From the NCBI RefSeq assembly GCF_036607905.1, contig NZ_CP144555.1, forward strand, positions 1,736,001-1,800,000: 64,000 bases of DNA. Reading direction: 5' to 3'. Made by a program: the position numbers and the translations under genes. Under the pieces are notes generated by a model. It was given only the letters and a program-made list of their open reading frames with translations, was not told the origin of the DNA and ran no database searches. Below are positions 18,103-28,009 of this stretch, piece by piece; the first letter of the stretch is position 1; each line of letters starts with the position of its first letter. The DNA is from Streptomyces sp. SCSIO 75703. Its GTDB lineage: Bacteria > Actinomycetota > Actinomycetes > Streptomycetales > Streptomycetaceae.

Positions 18103-18118
18103 ACTGGTCTAGACAACC
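18103..18118 (+). promoter_or_regulatory. DasR operator (dre site) upstream of ptsH
   Basis: ACTGGTCTAGACAACC matches the dre consensus (ACTGGTCTAGACCACT-like), the operator of the GntR regulator DasR that controls N-acetylglucosamine and PTS genes. It lies 26 bases before the ptsH start, so bound DasR would block transcription or initiation. Confidence 0.85.
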
Positions 18119-18143
18119 CCTGAACTCCGAAGGGCAGCATCAC

Positions 18144-18425
18144 ATGGCTGAGCGCCGCGTCAACGTCGGCTGGGCCGAGGGCCTCCACGCCCGCCCCGCC
18201 TCCCTCTTCGTCCGAGCCGCCACGGCCACAGGCGTCCCGGTGACGATCGCCAAGGCCGACGGCGACCCCGTCAACGCGGCCTCCATGCTGGCCGTCCTGG
18301 GCCTGGGCGCCCAGGGGGGCGAGGAGATCGTCCTCGCCTCCGACGCCGAGGGCGCGGACATCGCCCTGGACCGGCTGGCCAAGCTGGTCGCCGAGGGTCT
18401 CGAGGAGCTTCCCGAGACCGTCTGA
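18144..18425 (+). CDS. ptsH: Phosphocarrier protein HPr
   Basis: A 93-residue HPr. Catalytic His15 lies in GLHARPAS, accepting phosphate from enzyme I. A serine at position 47 (NAASMLAVL) corresponds to the regulatory Ser46 site of Firmicutes, although the surrounding residues differ. Streptomyces use this HPr for uptake of N-acetylglucosamine and fructose. GAAGGG precedes the ATG. The upstream dre site indicates DasR repression, relieved by glucosamine-6-phosphate. Monocistronic, ending at a strong hairpin. Confidence 0.95.
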   Translation: MAERRVNVGWAEGLHARPASLFVRAATATGVPVTIAKADGDPVNAASMLAVLGLGAQGGEEIVLASDAEGADIALDRLAKLVAEGLEELPETV

Positions 18426-18461
18426 CCCGGGACGCCGCGGACCGCGCCGCCCCCACGACAC

Positions 18462-18499
18462 GCGAGGGCCCGCCCGAGGAGACTCGGGCGGGCCCTCGC
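18462..18499. terminator. Strong bidirectional terminator
   Basis: A perfect 17-bp stem (18462-18478 with 18483-18499) and a GAGA tetraloop, between the convergent ptsH and M23 peptidase genes. Confidence 0.93.
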
Positions 18500-18528
18500 T
18501 TCGCCGGGCGCCGGCGCGGTCCGCGGCG

Positions 18529-19293
18529 TCAGATCGCGACGCCGTGGCCGCGCAGGTAGGCGGCGGGGTCCATGTCGGTGCCGTAGTCGGCGCCCGAACG
18601 GACCTCGAAGTGCAGGTGGGGTCCGGTGACGTTGCCGGTGGCGCCGGCCAGGCCGATCTGCTGGCCGGGGGTGACCGCCTGGCCCGCGAAGACGCCGATG
18701 GACGACAGGTGCCCGTACTGGGTGTACGTGCCGTCGTGCATCTTGATCACGACCTGGTAGCCGTACGCGCCGCCCCAGCCGGCCTCGACGACCGTGCCGG
18801 TGCCGACCGACCGCACCGGGGTGCCGGTGGCGGCGTGGAAGTCGATGCCGGTGTGGCTGCCGGAGGACCACAGGGCGCTGCCGGCCCCGTAGGCGGTGGA
18901 GACATAGGAGCCGGCGATCGGCGCCACGAAGGTGTTCAGACGCTCGCGCTCGGCCTCCCGGGCGGCGCGCTCCTGGGCCTCGCGGGCCTCCGCGGCGGCC
19001 TCGGCGGCCCGCTCGCGGGCGGCCTTCTGCGCGGCCTCCCGGGCGGCGGCGTGCTGCGCGGCCTGCTTCTGCGACTCGGCCTGGGCGTCGATCTCCCCGG
19101 CGACGGAGTCACCGATGGTGACGACCGGGGTGAGCCCGGTCTGCTCCGGGGACGGCTCGTCGGCGAGCGCCGGGGCCGCGAGGTTCCCGACCACTCCGCC
19201 GGTGGCGAGGGCGGCGACACCCGCCGCGCGGGCGGTGGTGCGGTGCATCTTGCCGGGGCGGCGATGCTTCCCGGTGGCGCGCGTGAACGCCAT
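18529..19293 (-). CDS. Secreted M23 family peptidase
   Basis: A 254-residue secreted protein. The basic N terminus and hydrophobic stretch (about 20-44, ending PALA) form a signal peptide. An alanine/glutamate-rich coiled coil (about 66-120) precedes the LytM/M23 domain (about 121-254). Zinc ligands are visible: HTGID (H147, D151) and HLHFE (H226, H228), so it should be an active peptidoglycan endopeptidase. Its long 5' leader is a c-di-AMP riboswitch, tying wall hydrolysis to this second messenger. AAAGGA lies upstream of the ATG, directly after the riboswitch. Confidence 0.92.
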   Translation of the reverse strand: MAFTRATGKHRRPGKMHRTTARAAGVAALATGGVVGNLAAPALADEPSPEQTGLTPVVTIGDSVAGEIDAQAESQKQAAQHAAAREAAQKAARERAAEAAAEAREAQERAAREAERERLNTFVAPIAGSYVSTAYGAGSALWSSGSHTGIDFHAATGTPVRSVGTGTVVEAGWGGAYGYQVVIKMHDGTYTQYGHLSSIGVFAGQAVTPGQQIGLAGATGNVTGPHLHFEVRSGADYGTDMDPAAYLRGHGVAI

Positions 19294-19304
19294 GTGGAGG
19301 CTGG

Positions 19305-19465
19305 TCCTTTCCTTCCCTCTCGCCTACCGGGTTAGCTGACGGGTTCGGAGCAGGAAGGTCTCCTACGGACCCCCTCGCCTGCGCGCGGGCGTCCGATTCA
19401 CCCCAGGGACTGCACACGGGTCCCCGGCTCCCCTGGCTCGCGCCGTACGGGGACTCGGCGATGGC
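19305..19465 (-). promoter_or_regulatory. Cyclic di-AMP (ydaO-yuaA) riboswitch
   Basis: On the minus strand the leader shows the ydaO aptamer blocks in order: CGCCGAGTCC (19451-19460), CCAGGGGAGCCGGGGA, GGGGTGAATC, then CTTCCTGCTCCGAACCC and GTCAGCTAACCCGGTAGGCG, closing with GGAAGGAAAGGA just before the coding region. This is the class known to bind c-di-AMP and to switch off wall-hydrolase (rpf, nlpC/p60, M23) genes in actinobacteria. Boundaries are approximate. Confidence 0.9.
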
Positions 19466-19664
19466 TGTCCGGTGCCGCGGGCGCGGCGCACTGCCTGACG
19501 AACAGCCCGGACGAAGCTAAACGGGCCCGGCGTCAATCCTCAAACGCACCAAGGTTTTTGTAGCGTACGCCACAGGGCAGACGGGCAGCCTCCCCCTCAA
19601 TTCGGACACGGGGCGGCCCCGGTGACGTCCTGCCACCGGGGCCGCCGCACGCGTCCGGGACCGC

Positions 19665-21053
19665 TCACTCGGCCGGGACGACCGTCACCTCGCCGATGCC
19701 GAGGGCCTCCACGGGGGCCTTGATCTTGGCGGCGTCGCCGACCAGGACGGTCACCAGGCGGTCCACCGGGAAGGCGTTGACGACCGCCGCCGTGGCCTCC
19801 ACGGTGCCCGTCGCGGCGAGCTGCCGGTACAGGGCGGCCTGGTAGTCGTCGGGCAGGTGCTGCTCGACCTGGTCGGCGAGGGTGCCGGCGACGGCCGCCG
19901 CCGTCTCGTACTTGAGCGGCGCCACCCCCACCAGGTTCTGCACGGCCACGTCCCGCTCGGCGTCGGTCAGCCCCTCCGCGGCGAGCGTGCGCAGCACCGT
20001 CCACAGGTCCGACAGGGCGGGGCCGGTGTTGGGCGTGTCGACGGAGCCGCTGATGGCGAGCATCGAGGCGCCGGTGCCGTCGGGCGCGGAGCGCAGCACC
20101 TGGCCGAAGGCACGGACGCCGTAGGTGTAGCCCTTCTCCTCGCGCAGGACGCGGTCCAAGCGGGAGGTGAGGGTGCCGCCGAGGCAGTACGTGCCGAGCA
20201 CCTGCGCCGGCCAGACGCGGTCGTGCCGGTCGGCGCCGGTGCGGCCGATGAGGAGCTGGGTCTGGACGGCGCCGGGACGGTCCACGATGACGACCCGGCC
20301 GGTGTCGTCGGCGGTCACCGGCGGCACCGGACGCGGCTCGGTCGTGGAGCCGGTCCAGGCGCCCAGGGTGTCGGCGAGCAGCGCGTCCGGGTCGATGCCG
20401 GTGAGGTCGCCGACGACCACGGCCGTGGCGGTGGCGGGGCGGACGTGGCGCTCGTAGAAGGCGCGGACGGCGGCCGAGTCGACGGCGGCGACCGTCTCCT
20501 CGGTGCCCTGGCGCGGCCGGGACATGCGCGAGCCGGCCGGGAACAGCTCCTTGGACAGCTCCTTGGCGGCGCGGCGCGCGGGGTTGGCCAGTTCGTGCGG
20601 GATCTCGTCGAGCCGGTTGCGCACCAGCCGCTCGACCTCGCCGTCGGCGAAGGCGGGCGCCCGCAGGGCGTCGGCGACCAGGCCGAGCGCCTTGGCGAGC
20701 CGGGAGACCGGCACCTCCAGGCTCAGCCGGACGCCGGGGTGGTCGGCGTAGGCGTCGAGGGTGGCGCCGCAGCGCTCCAGCTCGGCCGCGAACTCCTCGG
20801 CGGTGTGCTTGTCGGTGCCCTCGGAGAAGGCCCGCGCCATGATGGTGGCGACGCCGTCGAGTCCGGCCGGCTCGGCCTCCAGCGGCGCGTCGAGCAGCAC
20901 CTCCACGGCGACGACCCGCTGGCCGGGGCGGTGGCAGCGCAGCACCGTCAGGCCGTTGCCCAGGGAGCCCCGCTCGGGGGCCGGGAACGCCCAGGGGCGG
21001 GCGGCGCCGGACTGCGGGCGGGGGTGGAATTCCATGGTGGCCAGGTCGGTCAC
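19665..21053 (-). CDS. M16 family peptidase-like subunit, zinc motif absent
   Basis: A 462-residue M16B-type protein. Where the HxxEH zinc site is expected it has RAFSEGTDKHTAEEF, so it should be the non-catalytic partner of a heterodimer. The C-terminal M16 domain contains the R/Y pair region (RLDRVLREEKGYTYGVRAF). GTG start overlaps the stop of the upstream catalytic subunit by 4 bases (GTGA), so the two are translationally coupled and probably assemble together. Cytoplasmic by sequence. Confidence 0.85.
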   Translation of the reverse strand: MTDLATMEFHPRPQSGAARPWAFPAPERGSLGNGLTVLRCHRPGQRVVAVEVLLDAPLEAEPAGLDGVATIMARAFSEGTDKHTAEEFAAELERCGATLDAYADHPGVRLSLEVPVSRLAKALGLVADALRAPAFADGEVERLVRNRLDEIPHELANPARRAAKELSKELFPAGSRMSRPRQGTEETVAAVDSAAVRAFYERHVRPATATAVVVGDLTGIDPDALLADTLGAWTGSTTEPRPVPPVTADDTGRVVIVDRPGAVQTQLLIGRTGADRHDRVWPAQVLGTYCLGGTLTSRLDRVLREEKGYTYGVRAFGQVLRSAPDGTGASMLAISGSVDTPNTGPALSDLWTVLRTLAAEGLTDAERDVAVQNLVGVAPLKYETAAAVAGTLADQVEQHLPDDYQAALYRQLAATGTVEATAAVVNAFPVDRLVTVLVGDAAKIKAPVEALGIGEVTVVPAE

Positions 21054-22411
21054 TGGGCCGCCTCCTCGTTCTCGTCGGTGGCGCCGGTCTCGGCGGCGTC
21101 GCTGTCGGCTGCGGTGGGCTCGTAGACGAGGACCGCGCGGTTGTCGGGGCGCAGCCGGGCCGCGGCGACCTCGCGCACCTCCTCGGCCGTCACGTCGAGC
21201 ACCCGCCGGACGGCGGTGAGGGCGAGCTGCGGGTCGCCGAACAGGACGGCGTACCGGCACAGTTCGTCGGCGCGGCCGGCGACCGTGCCGAGCCGGTCCA
21301 GCCACTCGCGCTCCAACTGGGCCTGGGCGCGCTCCATCTCCTCGGCGGTGGGGCCCTCCGCGGCGAAGCGGGCCAGCTCCTCGTCGACGGCGGCCTCGAT
21401 CACCGGGACCTCCACGTCACCGGACGTCTTCACGTCCAGCCAGCCCAGCGAGGGCGCCCCGGCCAGCCGCAGCAGGCCGAAGCCGGCGGCGACGGCCGTG
21501 CGGTCGCGGCGCACCAGGCGGTTGTAGAGGCGGGAGGACTCGCCGCCGCCCAGGACGGTGAGGGCGAGGTCGGCCGCGTCGCACTCCCGCGTGCCGTCGT
21601 GCGGCAGCCGGTAGGCGGCCATCAGGGCACGGGCCGGGACCTCCTCCTCGACGACCTCGCGCAGCTCCTCGCCGATCACGTCGGGCAGCGCGCCGTCCCG
21701 GGGGGCGGGCTTGCCGTCGTGGGAGGGGATGGAGCCGAAGTACTTCTCGACCCAGGCGAGGGTCTGCTCGGGGTCGATGTCGCCGACGACCGAGAGCACC
21801 GCGTTGTTCGGCGCGTAGTAGGTGCGGAAGAACTCCCGCGCGTCCTCCAGCGTCGCCGCGTCCAGGTCGGCCATCGAGCCGATCGGCGTGTGGTGGTAGG
21901 GGTGGCCCTCCGGGTAGGAGAGGGCGGTCAGCCGCTCGAACGCGGTGCCGTAGGGCACGTTGTCGTAGCGCTGGCGGCGCTCGTTCTTGACGACGTCGCG
22001 CTGGTTCTCCATCGACTCCTCGTCCAGGGCGGCGAGGAGGGAGCCCATCCGGTCCGCCTCCAGCCAGAGCGCCAGCTCCAGCTCGTGGGCCGGCATGGTC
22101 TCGAAGTAGTTGGTGCGCTCGAAGCTGGTGGTGCCGTTGAGCGAGCCGCCGGCCCCCTGCACCAGTTCGAAGTGCCCGTTGCCCTTGACCTGACCCGAGC
22201 CCTGGAACATCAGGTGCTCGAAGAGGTGAGCCAGACCGGTGCGCCCCTTGACCTCGTGGCGCGAACCGACGTCGTACCAGAGGCACACCGCCGCGACCGG
22301 GGTCAGGTGGTCCTCGGAGAGCACCACGCGCAGGCCGTTGGCCAGGCGGTGCTCGGTCGCTGTCAGGCCCCCGGAGCCTGCCTGGGCTGTGGCCGTGTGA
22401 CCCATGGGCAT
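21050..22411 (-). CDS. M16 family zinc metallopeptidase, catalytic subunit
   Basis: A 453-residue M16B peptidase. The inverted zinc motif HLFEH is present at 62-66 and the downstream Glu region (ESMENQRDVVKNE) fits the third ligand. The C-terminal domain follows (GFGLLRLAGAPSLGWL). The second ATG of the overlapping MPMGH start is 6 bases later; I chose the first because GAAGGG lies 7 bases upstream. It is the first gene of a two-gene operon with the non-catalytic partner. Divergent from parC across 285 bases. No signal peptide. Confidence 0.88.
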   Translation of the reverse strand: MPMGHTATAQAGSGGLTATEHRLANGLRVVLSEDHLTPVAAVCLWYDVGSRHEVKGRTGLAHLFEHLMFQGSGQVKGNGHFELVQGAGGSLNGTTSFERTNYFETMPAHELELALWLEADRMGSLLAALDEESMENQRDVVKNERRQRYDNVPYGTAFERLTALSYPEGHPYHHTPIGSMADLDAATLEDAREFFRTYYAPNNAVLSVVGDIDPEQTLAWVEKYFGSIPSHDGKPAPRDGALPDVIGEELREVVEEEVPARALMAAYRLPHDGTRECDAADLALTVLGGGESSRLYNRLVRRDRTAVAAGFGLLRLAGAPSLGWLDVKTSGDVEVPVIEAAVDEELARFAAEGPTAEEMERAQAQLEREWLDRLGTVAGRADELCRYAVLFGDPQLALTAVRRVLDVTAEEVREVAAARLRPDNRAVLVYEPTAADSDAAETGATDENEEAAQ

Positions 22412-22696
22412 GTACGTCCCTTCGCTCGCGAAATCTCGTGCGGAACCGCGTGGAACTGCGGCATTCCCGCCGTTCCCGCCACTGTATGCAAGCGCGCGGG
22501 CGGCCGGTGGAGTTCCCGCTCCTCGTACGCCCTCAGCGAGATGACCGTGGCGAGGGCGCCGGTGCCGAGGGCGTACGCTGCGGATCGGCGCCGGGCGGGC
22601 CGACCGTGACCCCACCCCGTCTGTCCCTGTCGGTGCCCCGGTCCACAATGGTCCGCGTCAGATCCCCGTCCACGCTTCAGCAAGGAGCCGGCAGCG

Positions 22697-25153
<2,457 letters not shown>

Positions 25154-25160
25154 GCGGGGC

Positions 25161-25194
25161 CGGGCCGCCGGTGGCGTGGGGCCTCGGCGGCCCG
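25161..25194. terminator. Hairpin after parC
   Basis: Inverted repeat CGGGCCGCCG / CGGCGGCCCG with a 14-base loop, 7 bases after the parC stop. Confidence 0.65.
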
Positions 25195-25336
25195 GGGAAG
25201 TCGGGGCACCGGTGCGCTGGTGGGGGGCTCCCGCCGCCGGTGGTCCCACGCCGGTTCCGGTGAGCCGGCGGGCCCCGTCGGTCCGTGAGGCACAGCTCCG
25301 ACAGCGGTCCGTGGGGGCAGCGGGCCGGGCGGCCAG

Positions 25337-25360
25337 GGCAACCGGGCAACCGGGCAACCG
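25337..25360. repeat. 8-bp tandem repeat, 3 perfect copies
   Basis: Unit GGCAACCG repeated three times without error, ending 2 bases before the stop codon of the convergent CobW gene. Non-coding. Confidence 0.95.
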
Positions 25361-25362
25361 TG

Positions 25363-26667
25363 CTAGAAGCCGTAGTCCTCCGGGTCCTCGCGGACCTCGG
25401 GGTCCCCGGGCGGGCCGGAGGGCACGACGGTGCCGCGGGGCCGGGCGGGGCCGTCGGGGGCCCCGGTGCCGCGAGGCGCGGCGTCGCCGTAGGGGCCGGT
25501 GTCGTACGAAGCGGTCGCGTACGGAGCTGTGGTCTCGTACGACGCGGCGGTCTCGTACGGCGCGCCGGTCCCAGCGGTCCCGTAGGCCCCGTCGGACTCC
25601 GGTCCGGCCGTCGACGGGGCCGGGTCCTCGTCCTCCGGGTCGGGGACGTAGCGCAGGACGCCCCACATGGCGTGCTCGTCGGGCTCGGGGGCCTCGCTCC
25701 GGCAGGCGTCGAGTTCCCCGGCGAGGGCGGGGCCGTCGATGCCGGTGCCGATGAGCACCAGTTGGCTGCGGCGGGGCTCGCCGGGCGGCCAGGGCTCGGG
25801 GCGGAAGCGCAGGAAGCGTCCCACGGCGTGCACGGCGTAGCGGTTGCGGGGGTCGTGCGGGCCGAAGTCGACGTACCCCTTGATCCGGTACAGGCCGTCG
25901 GGCCGGCCGTCCAGGAACCGCATCAGCCGCCGCGGATCGAGGGGCGGGCCGGAGACGAACGACAGGGTGTCGTAGGCCGCGTGCAGGTGGTCGGCGTGGT
26001 CGTCGTCCGCGCCGGGTTCGTGCAGGTCGTCGAAGGAGAGCTGGCCGACGCGCTCCTCGCTCGGCTTGCAGTCGAAGAGGAAGTCCGGGTCGATCCGGCC
26101 GTAGGTGGCCGGCACCACGGCGGCGCCGTCGGCGAGGGAACGGACCAGGCCGAGGACGCGCTCGGCGTCCGGGGCCCGGTCGGTCTTGTTGACCACGACG
26201 AGGTCGGCCAGCGCCAGGTGCCGGTCGATCTCGGGGTGCCGGGCGCGGGTGGCGTCGAACTCCGCGGCGTCGACGACCTCGACGAGCCCGCCGTAGACCA
26301 CCCGGGGCTGGTCGCTGGCGAGCAGCATGCGCACCAGCTCCTGCGGTTCGGCGAGGCCGCTCGCCTCGATGACGATCACGTCGATGCCGGTGTCGGGGCG
26401 GGCCAGCCGCTCCAGGTAGACGTCCAGTTCGCTCGCGTCGACGGCGCAGCACAGGCAGCCGTTGCCGAGCGAGACGGTGGAGTCGCCGAGCGCGCCCGCG
26501 ACGGCCATCGCGTCGATCTCGATGGAGCCGAAGTCGTTGACGATGGCGCCGATCCGGCTGCCCCCGCTGCGGTGCAGCAGGTGGTTGAGCAGGGTGGTCT
26601 TCCCGGAGCCGAGGAATCCGGCGAGGACGACCACCGGGATCTGCTGCGGAGTCGGGCGCTGCCCCAC
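25363..26667 (-). CDS. CobW/COG0523 family GTPase (metal chaperone-like)
   Basis: A 434-residue G3E-family GTPase. Walker A is GFLGSGKTT (17-25), the metal-binding CxCC motif is in GNGCLCCAV, and the guanine specificity motif is NKTD. The CobW C-terminal domain follows (LYRIKGYVDF, YAVHAVGRF). Family members deliver zinc, cobalt or nickel to client proteins; the client here is unknown. The last 80 residues are an unusual disordered tail with repeated Tyr-Glu/Asp-Thr units. GTG start with GAGAGAGG upstream. Divergent from the iron-box gene. Confidence 0.87.
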   Translation of the reverse strand: MGQRPTPQQIPVVVLAGFLGSGKTTLLNHLLHRSGGSRIGAIVNDFGSIEIDAMAVAGALGDSTVSLGNGCLCCAVDASELDVYLERLARPDTGIDVIVIEASGLAEPQELVRMLLASDQPRVVYGGLVEVVDAAEFDATRARHPEIDRHLALADLVVVNKTDRAPDAERVLGLVRSLADGAAVVPATYGRIDPDFLFDCKPSEERVGQLSFDDLHEPGADDDHADHLHAAYDTLSFVSGPPLDPRRLMRFLDGRPDGLYRIKGYVDFGPHDPRNRYAVHAVGRFLRFRPEPWPPGEPRRSQLVLIGTGIDGPALAGELDACRSEAPEPDEHAMWGVLRYVPDPEDEDPAPSTAGPESDGAYGTAGTGAPYETAASYETTAPYATASYDTGPYGDAAPRGTGAPDGPARPRGTVVPSGPPGDPEVREDPEDYGF

Positions 26668-26860
26668 CGTGCGACCTCTCTCTCACCCGTGCGTTCCGGT
26701 CCCGGCCCTCGCGGAACCACCTGTTCAGCATACGGGCCGGCCCGTTCCCCGGAGCCCCGGACAGGGCCTCTGACGAGGGCGTACGGGCTCGCGGGGGTAC
26801 GCGTACGGCCACCCCCGCGGAGGAGTGGCCGGGCGCGGCCGGAACCCACCGCGCCGCAAC

Positions 26861-26879
26861 TCAGGTTAGGCTCACCTGT
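26861..26879 (+). promoter_or_regulatory. Iron box (DmdR1/IdeR operator) adjoining a start codon
   Basis: TCAGGTTAGGCTCACCTGT agrees with the actinobacterial iron-box consensus TTAGGTTAGGCTCACCTAA at 16 of 19 positions. Its last base touches the GTG start of the next gene, so the transcript is probably leaderless or nearly so. Confidence 0.88.
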
Positions 26880-27851
26880 GTGAGTACGTGCTCAACCGTC
26901 TCCCAGGACCTCGACGAGCCACTTTCGGGCACCGCGCCCAGCGCGCGGACGTGGCTCCTGGTCGAACAGCCCGGCCCGTGGGGCGCCAAGGCGCTCACTT
27001 CCAGCCACCTGGACCCGGTGGTGGGCCGCGCGCTGGAGAACGCCGCGAAGGGGACGGGCGTGCGCGTCGCGCTCATCCGGCGTCCCGGCCGTCCCGCCGA
27101 CCGCGGCACCGGCGCCGAGCGCCGCGTGTACGCGGCGCACACCACGCCCGGCGGCGTCTGGGTGCGCAGCGCCACGATCACCGACCCGCGCCTGCTGCTC
27201 GGGCTGGACTTCGCCGCCCTCGGCCGCGGCGACCGCCGTACCTTCGACACCGCGCTGGGCGGCGGCCCCCACACCGGTGATCCGCTGGCCCTGGTCTGCA
27301 CCAACGGCAAGCGCGACCGGTGCTGCGCGCTGCTCGGCCGTCCGCTGGCGGCGGAACTGGCGGCCTCCGGCGTCGAGGGCGTCTGGGAGGTGACCCACCT
27401 GGGCGGCCACCGCTTCTCGCCCACGATGCTCGTGCTCCCGTACGGCTACGTCTACGGCCGGATCACGGCCGCCGACGTGCGGGAGATCCTGCGCGGGGCG
27501 CGGGAGGCGCGGATCGTGGCCGACGGCTGCCGGGGGAACTCCGCGTGGGAGCGCCCCGGCCAGGCCGCCGAACTGGCCGTGCGCTCCGCGGCGGGGGTGG
27601 ACGCCGCCGAGGCACTGGCCGTCGTCCGCACCGAGGTGGTCCGGGACGGGGCCCACGGCGGCGGGGACGCGCCGGGCTGGAAGGTCACCGTGGCCCACGT
27701 GGACGGCCGGCACTGGCGGGTCCGCGTCGCCCAGGGCACCGCACGGCCGCCACGCCCGGAGAGCTGCGGGGCGTCGGTCCTCGGCACCCCCGCCCGCATG
27801 GAGGTCACCGCGGTACGCGAACTCACGGTGACGGCGGCCCTGGCGGGCTGA
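26880..27851 (+). CDS. Sucrase/ferredoxin-like protein, iron-regulated
   Basis: A 323-residue member of the sucrase/ferredoxin-like family (thioredoxin-fold [2Fe-2S]-type protein). Visible blocks are TWLLVEQPGPWG, LVCTNGKRDRCCALLGRPLAAEL (paired Cys) and THLGGHRFSPTMLVLPYG (conserved His). The biochemical role is unsettled; a redox or iron-mobilising function is plausible. The GTG start is confirmed by the conserved N terminus (STCSTVSQDLDEPLSGTA), leaving no room for an ordinary ribosome site. The iron box right at the start predicts repression by iron-loaded DmdR/IdeR. Confidence 0.88.
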   Translation: MSTCSTVSQDLDEPLSGTAPSARTWLLVEQPGPWGAKALTSSHLDPVVGRALENAAKGTGVRVALIRRPGRPADRGTGAERRVYAAHTTPGGVWVRSATITDPRLLLGLDFAALGRGDRRTFDTALGGGPHTGDPLALVCTNGKRDRCCALLGRPLAAELAASGVEGVWEVTHLGGHRFSPTMLVLPYGYVYGRITAADVREILRGAREARIVADGCRGNSAWERPGQAAELAVRSAAGVDAAEALAVVRTEVVRDGAHGGGDAPGWKVTVAHVDGRHWRVRVAQGTARPPRPESCGASVLGTPARMEVTAVRELTVTAALAG

Positions 27852-27925
27852 CCGGTCGCCGCCCCGTGCGAGGACCACGGCACGGAGAGGGGACCGGACC
27901 GCCACGCGCCTTGGCAAGAAGACCT

Positions 27926-27952
27926 GGGAAGAACCCCGGGAAGAACCCCGGG
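27926..27952. repeat. 12-bp tandem repeat, 2.3 copies
   Basis: Unit GGGAAGAACCCC at 27926-27937 and 27938-27949, plus GGGA. Each unit contains near-palindromic GGG/CCC ends. It lies in the leader region, about 60 bases before the sensor kinase start. Confidence 0.9.
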
Positions 27953-28009
27953 AGACGGCCCTGCACCCCTCTACGCCCCGACGCCCGCACCCACGTACGG
28001 TTCAGGGCT

